Positions 55,701-64,000 of a DNA stretch of 64,000 bases are shown here, one piece after another. The DNA lies in NCBI GenBank assembly GCA_015844335.1, contig JADLZL010001956.1:124001-188000 (forward strand), given 5' to 3'. This DNA comes from Chrysopogon serrulatus (lineage: Eukaryota; Streptophyta; Magnoliopsida; Poales; Poaceae). Each line of letters begins with the position of its first letter. Positions within the stretch are counted from its first letter, which is position 1. Below the pieces are notes generated by a model. That model searched no databases. It worked only from the letters and a program-made list of their open reading frames with translations, and had not been told where the DNA came from. A program made the translations under genes and the position numbers.

Positions 55701-57855
55701 TAAATGGGGAGAAGCTCAAGAGAAGGCGTTTGAAGAGCTAAAGATGAAGCTAACAACAGCCCCACTCCTTGCACTCCTAGATTTTGGTAAGACGTTTGAA
55801 ATTGAGTGTGATGCAAGCGGTGTAGGGATTGGAGGTGTGCTCATGCAGGAACGGAGGCCGATTGCATACTTCAGTGAAAAGCTAAGTGGTCCTACTCTGA
55901 ATTATTCAGTTTATGATAAAGAATTATATGCTCTTGTTCGGAGTTTGGAAACTTGGCAACATTACCTTTTGCCTAAAGAATTTGTGATACATTCAGACCA
56001 TGAATCTTTGAAACATCTTAAAGGTCAACTAAAACTGAACCGAAGACATGCAAAATGGAGTGAATTCATTGAGTCTTTTCCTTACGTTGTCAAATACAAG
56101 AAAGGGAAGGATAACGTTGTAGCTGATGCTCTGTCTCGACGTCATATTTTGCTTTCACAACTTGATGCTAAAATTCTTGGATTAGAAAGTATAAAAGAAT
56201 TATATCCCACTGATTCATATTTTACTGAACCATATTCCAAGTGTTGTGGTGGCAAGGGATGGGAAAAATTCCATTTGCATGATGGGTTTTTGTTTCGAGC
56301 TAATAAACTCTGTATTCCAGAATGCTCTGTTCGCATTTTGCTAGTGCAGGAAGCTCATGCAGGAGGACTTATGGGCCATTTTGGTGCCAAGAAAACAGAG
56401 CAAGTGCTGGCTGACCATTTCTTTTGGCCTAAGATGAGAAGAGATGTGGAGAGGCATGTTCTTCGTTGCGAAACCTGCCACAAAGCTAAGTCCCGTTTGA
56501 ACCCTCATGGTTTATATACTCCTCTACCTATTCCTAGTGTACCTTGGGAAGATATTTCTATGGACTTTGTTCTTGGTTTACCTCGAACCAAGAGGGGGAG
56601 AGATTCAATCTTTGTTGTGGTAGATCGCTTTAGCAAAATGGCACACTTTATTCCCTGTCATAAGAGCGATGATGCTTCACACATTGCTGAATTGTTTTTC
56701 AGAGAAATTGTGCGTCTACATGGAGTGCCACGTACCATCGTGTCTGATCGTGACACTAAGTTTTTGAGCTACTTTTGGAAGACCCTGTGGGGAAAACTTG
56801 GAACAAGGCTGCTATTCTCCACAACGTGTCATCCTCAAACTGATGGACAAACTGAAGTTGTGAACTGCACACTGTCAACATTACTGCGAGCTGTCCTAAA
56901 GAAGAATCTGAAATTGTGGGAAGAAAGCTTGCCTCATGTGGAGTTTGCATACAACAGGGCGGTACATTCGACCACAAAATTTTGTCCATTTGAGATTGTC
57001 TATGGGTTCAAACCTACTGCTCCCATCGATCTTTTGCCTTTGCCTATGCAGGAACGCGTAAACTTTAATGCAAGCAAGCGGGCTGAATTTGCCAAGAAGC
57101 TTCACGATCGAGCTAAAGCAAACATTGAGAAGATGACCAAGCTATATGAGAAGCGCGCCAACAAGGGTCGTAAGAAGATGTTATTTGAACCAGGAGACTT
57201 GGTTTGGGTTCATCTCCGCAAGGATCGTTTTCCTGAACAGCGCAAAAGCAAGTTGCAACCTCGTGCCGATGGGCCATTCAAAGTGCTTCGCAAGATCAAT
57301 GACAATGCATATGAAATTGATCTCCCAAGTACATATGGTGTGAGTACAAGCTTCAACGTTGCCGATCTGTCTCCTTTTGTTGGAAAGCAAGAGTCGAGGA
57401 CGACTCCTTTTCAAGAGGGGGCGGATGATATGTCCACGCCGACCTCTACACCGACTACGCCGACCAACAAGCCTAACTCGACACCAGCCCAAACCATTGA
57501 TGGACCAATTACACGTAGCCGAGCAAAGAAGCTACAGCAAGAGGTGAACGCGCTACTTTGTGAGAGTCATTTTAATATTAATGAGAATTATATACTACCT
57601 AAGTGTTGCACATTGTTATTGCTCAGGTTCACCAACGAGGATGATGAGGACACATCAAGAGTGGATTACATTGAAGAACCATGCTCGACTCAGCACAGCA
57701 TGACAGAACCATCCAGAAGAATCAGGCACAACTTTTTATTGGCAAAAGCTATGAAAGTCCATGAGGACTCATTGGAAAGCTCTTCAAGTCTTCTTTGCAA
57801 TGGTTCAAGTGCCGACCAGTTCGCATTCACCAGTTGTTCAGCCGACCTGTTTTAG
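52746..57855 (+). pseudogene. gag-pol of the 7.7-kb gypsy element (disrupted)
   Basis: Starts at ATG 52746 (MADSLLEAVERMLDARMP). The gag core (KFTGREDADAYLEWAEQCDQ, WWNQIQENQ) is interrupted by TAG at 53452-53454 in the same frame. Then come the CCHC knuckle CHKCHGRGHVAAQC at about 53910, protease IVDNGSCNNIASQELV at about 54205, and a TGA at 54534. Near 54898 a one-base loss shifts the frame before the reverse transcriptase (PCAVPVLLVPKKDGSW; YFDDILIYS at about 55362). RNase H (DASGVGIGGVLMQE; HSDHESLKHLKG) and integrase follow: HHCC zinc region 56356-56490, Asp in ISMDFVLGLP, Asp in VSDRDTKF, Glu in DGQTEVVN. No chromodomain is evident. The last frame runs through the tract before 57426 and ends inside the 3' LTR at 57855. 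An acidic segment near 52970-53050 may be read in another frame. Confidence 0.92.
57411..57425 (+). other. Polypurine tract
   Basis: caagagggggcggatga directly before the 3' LTR, the priming site for plus-strand DNA. Confidence 0.8.
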
Positions 57856-58572
57856 TGAAGACTGGTCAGAAGGTCAACAGTCTACCTGATGCTCAAGTTC
57901 CCGTGCAAAACTGTATCAACTCACAATATATCGTGGTGCATGCTGCACATGGTTGGAAAGCACGTCAAGTCTAGTTTCCAACCCAACAAACGGCTCATCA
58001 TTTGGACTTCCCAATAAAGAGTTATGGTCAGTTTATTGGAAACTGCTCTGGAGGCCAACAGTCACGCGAGGCCTCTTCGGGAGTCCAGTTCGAGGGGACC
58101 TTTCATATTACCTTCTAGTAGAGACTCTATTTCGTTTTCATACCTATCTAGGAGGGTTGTTCCTAGTATAAATATCCCTTGCCTCTAAGCTATTAGAAAC
58201 CTTTTGATCATTTGATAAACTACATGATATTGCAGCCGCTGCTGAGTGCCTTACTCAACCTTTGTTCTTCCTTGTTCTTCTTGGACTTGTGAAGTGAATC
58301 CTCTGGGTTCCCCTAGTTCGTGCTCTACGATTTACCGTTCGGCTGCACCGTTTTTTGTGTGGATTAGCTCGGATTGTGGTTTTGCCGTCGTTCGGAGATC
58401 GAGTCGAAGTCTTCGCGGTTTTGGTGCCTCTCTCCCCGTCGCTTGGTCGCATCCAACCTTTGTCAGGTATAAAGCTAGTTACCCACTGCTCGCAGCAAGT
58501 TGTCTTCGTTCTTTCGATCTACTGTCGTGAAGATCGGGCCACCCTTGTACCGATCCATATCGGTACTTATCA
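57426..58572 (+). repeat. 3' LTR of the 7.7-kb gypsy element
   Basis: 1147 bp, about 99% identical by eye to 50842-51986, followed by CTGAT. Confidence 0.94.
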
Positions 58573-58649
58573 CTGATGATGGAAGCAGTGTTGTCCTCCA
58601 AGGCTTGTCAGAAGCCACAGATTTAGAGTTGATCAGTGACCCTCGTGTG
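58573..58649 (+). pseudogene. F-box/FBD-type gene, piece 3 (end of first exon)
   Basis: After the gypsy target site the reading goes on in phase from piece 2: DGSSVVLQGLSEATDLELIS then DPRV, up to a splice donor GTG|GTACGT at 58649/58650. The paralogue on the minus strand has LLLGSLSSAKNLELIARSGM at the same place before its first intron. Confidence 0.82.
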
Positions 58650-59503
58650 GTACGTGTTTCCTCTTATCTTTTTAAGTGTAGAATTTCTGCCATATATCCT
58701 CTATATACCTGTGCACATCTTTGTTATCGAGCAATCAAACCATCAGAGTAACTAATAGCTCATCGACCAATGCCTTTAGTATTACTAGCAATTTAGCATC
58801 GTGATCGCAATTCCTTCAGTAAATTCTTCCCTATAGTTTGTTCAGTAAATAAATTTTAATAATATTATACCTAGAGTAAACATGCAACACTTTGGTGTTT
58901 ATTGGGTTTTTACTGTATGTCTTGTCTGTGTTGTGGTTTTTGCCATGCTTTCAGTTTTGTCTTTTGGGTTCCCCAGACAATCTTTTGAATATTGGGCCTG
59001 GGACTGTTCCATGTATCGATATCATAGTTCGTTCTTTGCATGAATATACGTTATATTGATGGAGCACCGAAAGGTGTGACACCGTTTTGTTGATTTTTTT
59101 TTAAAAAAAACATTTGGCTGGTTATTATAATCATGAAATTTGCTAGTATCAGTTCTGAAAATTAAGATCAGATTAGCTAGTAAGTTAAGAATGTGACAGT
59201 TGGTTTTTATAGTTTGTAAAAATTAGTAAATGTCTATGTATACCTCTGAACTATTTTCCTGGGAATGCTTTTGGGTTGTTATTGAGACATCATGTCCAAA
59301 TCTTAAGATCAGATTAGATAGCAAGTTGTGTATTCTGCTATCCAAATGGCAGAGAATATGAAACAGATAAATTTTTATATATCTGCTTTCTCCTAATAAA
59401 TCCATCTTATTGTTACATACAATATTTGCATATTGGATGATCCTACTCAGTTCAATTTACTACTGATACAATGACCTATTACTGCTCGTTGGGTTTTGTC
59501 CAG
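58650..59503 (+). other. First intron of the interrupted F-box gene
   Basis: 854 bp between donor GTACGT and acceptor TTTTGTCCAG. AT-rich, no insertion recognised. Confidence 0.65.
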
Positions 59504-59665
59504 TTTATATTCAGAAAGGACTGCAAATCCGGCACTACATTCAGCAAGCTACGAACTTTGTTACTCAACGAGAGGTGTTTGGCCGTTGACTTTGGCGCAT
59601 TAATTTACTTTCTCCAATGCTCACCAGTTCTGGAGAAGCTTACTCTTGAACTTGGACATTGTGAG
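59504..59665 (+). pseudogene. F-box/FBD-type gene, piece 4 (exon 2)
   Basis: 162 nt, exactly the length of the paralogue's exon 2 at 22852-23013. It reads FIFRKDCKSGTTFSKLRTLL then LNERCLAVDFGALIYF and SPVLEKLTLELGHCE, followed by donor GTATGC. It is in phase 0 with piece 3. No stop. Confidence 0.85.
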
Positions 59666-59736
59666 GTATGCATTTGCCATGTACTAATTTTTTTCTTTTT
59701 CAACCCGCCGTGTGTTAGTAAACTATATTTCGTGAC

Positions 59737-59868
59737 ACGGTATCCTGTGGATGAGGGCTATCTACAAGCCAAAGGAACATTTATTCTTTGTGTCCAAACA
59801 ACTCAAGATGGTTGTGATAAGATGTGCCGAGAAAAATAAGCTGGTTGAAAAACTTTTATTGCTACTGA
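59737..59868 (+). pseudogene. F-box/FBD-type gene, piece 5 (FBD exon, truncated)
   Basis: AIYKPKEHLFFVSKQLKMVV then IRCAEKNKLVEKLLLLLT has the FBD-domain pattern and aligns with IPPEQVPIISEHLTVVETKC in the paralogue. The expected acceptor before it reads ACG instead of CAG, so the start is approximate. Coding sequence is cut at 59868 by a CACTA end. Confidence 0.68.
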
Positions 59869-61788
59869 CACTAGTACACAGAGGCTCAGACAAAGGCGGT
59901 TTCAGACGCCTTTTTACAGGCGTTTTGGCCTGCCGCCTGTCTTTGGAGGCCGAGTGAAAATGTTGCATTTTTCACAGGCGGTTGCTTGAAAACCGCCGGT
60001 GGAAATGCATTTTTCACAGGCGGTTCACATAAGCAACCGCCTGTGGAAATGCAATTTTCACACAGGCGGTTCACATAAGGAACCGCCCGTGGAAATGGCA
60101 TTTCCACAGCGGTTTCTTATGTGAACCGCCCTGTATTAAGTTTTTCCCCGCCAAATTCATTTGAATTTTTTGTTTTTTAGGTGGCGCCCTCTCCTCTCTC
60201 CCTCCCTCCTCTCTGTCCCCCTCCCTCCCTCCCCCTCATCTTCCTCCCTTCTGCTCCCCTCTCTTTCTCTCTTTACTATGATCAATACAAAGGCTATTTA
60301 ATTATGAGAAATACATCAACAAAAAGTAATTATACTATATAATAATTATATACATATATACATTATTAACAATTTAATTACATCATTCCTTTAATACATC
60401 AAAATTGTTTTCTGGCCACAATATGATAATAAAATTCTGAAGATGCAGATGAATCTAATAATCATTTCGACTTAATTTCAGAGGCGCTAATGTCCCTTAG
60501 CGCTCTGAACTCTGGCCTCCCTAAGGGGCTTTCGGCATGGTGATATTTTCCCTCTGTAGGAATGATTTCTCTCATGATAAATGAGCAGAGGTCCTCAATT
60601 ATTCCGTACAGAGTTAGGTCGTCGAAGTTTTCGGACTCCGATTCTTGATATGCCTGAAAAGGAAGTTTATAAGCATTATATATATTTCCATGTGTCTACG
60701 TATATTTGTATTTTAACGATATAAATAGATATGTTACTATTAGTGGTACCTTATTAGGGTTCCTCATGTACCGTCCGGACGTTCTCATGAACTTCATGAG
60801 GCGTAGAATCCACAGTGCACCGAACCGGTTGGTTGCTTGTGGCACTACATAAATTGCATACGAGTTATTTACTTGTAATACCATCTTTTATATTAAACAT
60901 GCAACATAAATTTACGTACCGGCCACTTGTGAAAAAAATCTTATTTCCTCCCCCCTCATGGAATCGTCAAACACTCCACCTCTTAACTTATAGAATCTAT
61001 AACATCTATGATCTCAAAAAAGAATTAGTTAGCAGTAATCTTAAACTCTCATCGATATAAAGATGTATGCTACATTTTGTCGGCTTACCGTTCTAAGATG
61101 ATTTGGAATTTTGCATATCTTTTAGGACTGTAGTCAGCGGAGTCAAAGACCAGCACCTTTTCCTCCCTAGGATAAATGAAGAAGCATATCCGATTGGTCG
61201 CCGTGCACGATCGAAACCGAATTGTTATGCATTTATATAAACTGATACTTAAGCTGATGTATATATATGAACTCATACTTACTTAAAGTTATAAGGGGCA
61301 ACTACGACTTTCCTGTGTTTGAACTGGAGTAATGCATGGCCTATGTATGTGGCGTATTTAGTCTCATGATCCTTCTCAGATCTTTTTATTCTCTTTGCGG
61401 CGTCTTTTTTTATAACCCCTTCAATTGATCGCTCCGGGACCAATTCGCAAAGGTGTGCTCATTCTCACATATTTTTTTCGGGGTAAGGTACCCAGTCCGT
61501 TTGCTTTTATTCTGGCTTGGTCGGGACCGTAAATGAACTTCGTCTTGATCATATTGCATTACAGTAAGGCACAAGTGCATGTTGGAAATTCAATTTTAGT
61601 AGAAGTCAATAATAATAAACGAAGTTCGTGTTAGAAATGCGAGAGCTACACTTACAATGCAAATAGCGTTACGAGCTGAAGCGTCGAGCTGCTTAAGGTT
61701 CATCATCAACCACATGTCCTCAAAAAGTAACGAAAGCCGTATCTCGTTCACTTTTGAAAGCAGATGGTGGTATATTTATTTGGATTGC
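59869..61788. mobile_element. CACTA element with GGCGGTT subterminal repeats, itself interrupted
   Basis: CACTAGTACACAGAGG at 59869, followed to 60135 by many 'cacaggcggttcacataagg'/'aaccgcc' direct and inverted repeats, typical CACTA subterminal DNA. The inside carries a Ulp1-like gene on the minus strand. At 61789 another CACTA element begins, so the rest of this one lies beyond the window or is lost. Confidence 0.82.
60481..61745 (-). pseudogene. Ulp1-like cysteine protease remnant of the CACTA element
   Basis: Grass CACTA elements often carry a second gene with a C48 (Ulp1/SENP) protease domain; its role in the element is not known. On the minus strand, from high to low coordinates: VNEIRLSLLFEDMWLMMNLK then QLDASARNAIC (about 61650-61745), TKYATYIGHALLQFKHRKVV (about 61300-61370), and FIYPREEKVLVFDSADYSPK then RYAKFQIILE (about 61090-61185). 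NRFGALWILRLMKFMRTSGR lies at about 60745-60830, and an acidic C-terminal part at 60481-60660. The Asp of 'DSADY' matches the second catalytic residue of the family. The expected His-Trp before it and the Cys are not readable, so this copy looks inactive. Exons appear separated by short introns. Confidence 0.6.
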
Positions 61789-64000
61789 CACTACTACAAA
61801 AAACTTAACCGAGGCGTTTTTTTTGGTTAACCGAGGCGGTTTTCCTAACCGCCTCGAACATAAGGTCACGGTTAATCGTAGTTTTAACCGAGGCGGTTTT
61901 TTTATAATAACCGCCACGGTAACAAGTTAACCGAGGCGATTTTTTAATAAAACCACCTCAGAGTATGGTTATTAATGGAGGCGGTTTTGTAATAAAAACC
62001 GCCTCTGTTATGATTTTCCAAATTAAAAAAAATTATTTTCAGGTAATATATATTAATCATTTAATATTTTAAAATACAAGCAGTATCAAATATAGCAAAT
62101 ACAGGTCATATCGAACACATAGAATAAGCGTTTCAAGACTGAACATATATTACAAGAGAGATCTGATGTCAAACATCATTTGAAGTTCCACCATGAAGTT
62201 TAAATTACATGCATACACAGAGCCACAAGTCAAACACGTACACATAAGCGACATGAGAAGTTTATCACAAGCTAAGATCGATCAACTAGTCGAAGATGTC
62301 CGGCAACACATAATCCCTCATGTCTAGCATTGTTCTCCATTTGCGTAGCTTCTCGTACTTGTCCTCCGTCGCTAGCTCGCTCTCTTCGTAGAAGAACTTG
62401 CCATCGACATGATAACATTGATCAGTTACAAACTTGGAAACGTCGGATATTGTTTGACCGATGATCATCTTGTCGATCCTGCTCCTCTTCCACCATCCTT
62501 TTGATTTCTTCAGCTCTCGATAGCTGTCGCTGTACCTCCCGCATGCCCTAAGGTACTCACAAGCATAGTATCCACATAGAACCAATCCTTCGGGTTGTTT
62601 AGAGCACTGCATGAACGTTATATTCGTAATACGAAATAGTTAGGCCATATGGAGAGCATGATGGACGATGTACTAGCACATATGAGATTCTGATATATAT
62701 AGTTACCGAGAATTGTTGTCTCACTTTGAGTGCGTGTTTGTACTTCAACTTCTTTTTCTCGGACCTCCGATCCAAGCGGTTGGGGTCTTCAAGGTACTTC
62801 CTGTAAGCCTTTGTATGAAAACTACTCGTGTCAACAACAAATTTGATACGATTTATGCATGTAAATCAATGTGATGTCGTCACTTACTATCGGACACAAA
62901 ATTCAAAATCCTTATGCAGCGTTTTTGTCCGTTTTTCCTTAAGGAGTCGAATACAACAGCTTTTTCCATCTTGAGGGAAGATCATAAATACAATCTAGTG
63001 CCCCATGGCGCCCAAAGCTGCAGCATCGAAACAATTTGGATCTCAACTTTTTTGAAATGTAAGAGGTGGTGAACCCTATGGGTGGTATACGTATTGGAAG
63101 AATCATTTTGACGTACCCGAGGCGATGGGCGGCAAGGATACACTCATGTTCCTCGACCTTCTTCATGGCTTGGAGGATGTCTTGTCCCTTTACGTACCTT
63201 ATCTCACTTCGTAGGCATGCCACGGTTTCTATCCATTTGCATGGGGGTCAAGTTCACCAAGCTAGCGGATCTGAATCCGGTATATCGTAGCCAATGATGG
63301 CCCTCTAGGTAATATGCATAGGAGATAGGTAGATAACATTATTCCCAATCTCCTCATTTATATATGATTGCATCCTACAAGCACAAGTCTTGGTCATGGC
63401 ATTGTTGTATCGATTGAAGAAGGCATAGGTACAACGATGCAATGCTATAACAACTTACAATGCAAAAAGGGTGACTTGGGCGACATCGAGGTCCTTGCGC
63501 CGCAGCATCCTATGCATATCGTGGAAGGTCACAGAGAAAAAGCAATCCTCTTCCAAGTGGAAGTACTCCTTGGGGACCCTCACAACGAAATCTTTCATTC
63601 CTAACTTGGCGGCATGCATGTACGGAGATGGAACCGTTGAACCTCCCACGTCTCCTCCGGACTAGGCTGGCCCAAGGGCAACATGAACTTGCCATGCTCG
63701 TAGTTGTCCGGGCAGTCTAGAGTTAGTGGCCAGATCGACGGTGGCGTTGGCGGCCTGCAATCACGACGAGTGCAAAGGTTGTTAGCACCATCACAGGCAC
63801 ACATACTCTATAATTGAGATAAGCCGGAAAGTGTGTTAGCATATATACCTATCGAATGCCGTTGAGAAAGGGAAACTGTTTGCGATTTTATACGCCCTCC
63901 AATTCGCGAGGGGTATATTCGGGGGCCTGTCATTCTCCTCATCTGTTGGCCTCACCGGCGCTGAAGGGCACTTTTTGGGTTGGCTTGGAGGCGGCGAGTC
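61789..64000. mobile_element. CACTA element with TTAACCGAGGCGGTT repeats, runs off the window
   Basis: CACTACTACAAAAAACTTAA at 61789, then repeated 'ttaaccgaggcggttt'/'aaaaccgcctc' motifs to about 62010. These are classic subterminal repeats. It extends right past 64000; the other end and the transposase are not in the window. It lies inside the previous CACTA element. Confidence 0.85.
62286..63804 (-). pseudogene. Ulp1-like cysteine protease gene of the second CACTA element, partial
   Basis: From high to low coordinates: KFMLPLGQPSPEETWEVQRF (about 63640-63700), then in another frame KLGMKDFVVRVPKEYFHLEE with CFFSVTFHDMHRMLRRKDLD (about 63460-63600). Next is a weakly recognisable part at 62939-63223, then YRKYLEDPNRLDRRSEKKKL with KYKHALKVRQQFS (about 62705-62815). 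Last is QPEGLVLCGYYACEYLRACG down to 62286. The 'LCGYY' Cys is the nucleophile of the C48 protease family. The 'DEYFHL...DLH.L...LDV' block is usual for CACTA-borne copies. At least one frame change occurs near 63620, so I treat it as degenerate; splice sites would have to be checked. The N-terminus continues right. Confidence 0.62.

Larger units (their letters stand above)
50842..58572 (+). mobile_element. Full-length Ty3/gypsy retrotransposon, coding region disrupted
   Basis: LTRs TGATATGTCC...TACTTATCA of 1145 and 1147 bp, flanked by the 5-bp target duplication CTGAT (50837-50841, 58573-58577). Primer-binding site at 51989, purine-rich tract at 57411-57425. gag-pol contains a CCHC knuckle, protease, reverse transcriptase, RNase H and integrase. 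The LTRs differ at roughly a dozen sites in 1.15 kb, so insertion is recent. Stops and a frameshift in gag-pol mean this copy cannot make a complete polyprotein. It interrupts an F-box exon. Confidence 0.95.

Overview
This window is nuclear DNA from a grass, most consistent with Oryza or a close relative. It has intron-containing plant genes, GC-rich first exons, Stowaway-type MITEs with TACTCCCTCCGT ends, CACTA elements with grass-type subterminal repeats, Ty3/gypsy elements primed by initiator tRNA-Met, a tRNA-derived SINE and a Pack-MULE. The species is inferred; no marker in the window proves it.

Layout, left to right. 1-770: the 5' half of a class I (RPD3-type) histone deacetylase gene on the minus strand, with one in-frame TAG. 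1.2-4.9 kb: an internally deleted gypsy element with a TAAAC target-site duplication (TSD). 5-7.7 kb: repeats and a hairpin MITE. 8.06-11.77 kb: a complete six-exon terpene synthase gene on the minus strand, by far the best candidate for a working gene. 13-14.6 kb: a GC-rich retroelement-like block. 15.35-15.72 kb: a SINE with an 18-bp TSD. 16-21 kb: CACTA-type sequence, including a 1.1-kb segment present twice. 22.3-24.5 kb: an F-box/FBD-type gene on the minus strand with two compensating single-base shifts. 24.8-27.5 kb: MITEs and a decayed LRR gene.

28-60 kb is a second F-box/FBD locus on the plus strand, taken apart by insertions. Its five coding pieces (38.26-39.06, 50.72-50.84, 58.57-58.65, 59.50-59.67 and about 59.74-59.87 kb) read on from one another once the inserts are removed. 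The inserts are an 11.65-kb MULE-like block with a 9-bp TSD, a 7.7-kb gypsy element with a 5-bp TSD, and a CACTA element in the last exon. A roughly 10-kb block lying inside a (TA)n microsatellite sits just upstream. It has palindromic ends and carries a short non-autonomous LTR element. The MULE-like block itself holds MITEs, a 215-bp CACTA miniature element and a Pack-MULE that carries an F-box-associated gene fragment.

59.9-64 kb: two CACTA elements, the second inserted into the first. Each encodes a Ulp1-like cysteine protease remnant on the minus strand.

No pathway or gene cluster is evident. The genes are unrelated: one putatively active sesquiterpene synthase among decayed or interrupted genes. 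The most notable content is the layered, datable insertion history of the F-box locus and the TA-microsatellite-flanked block.
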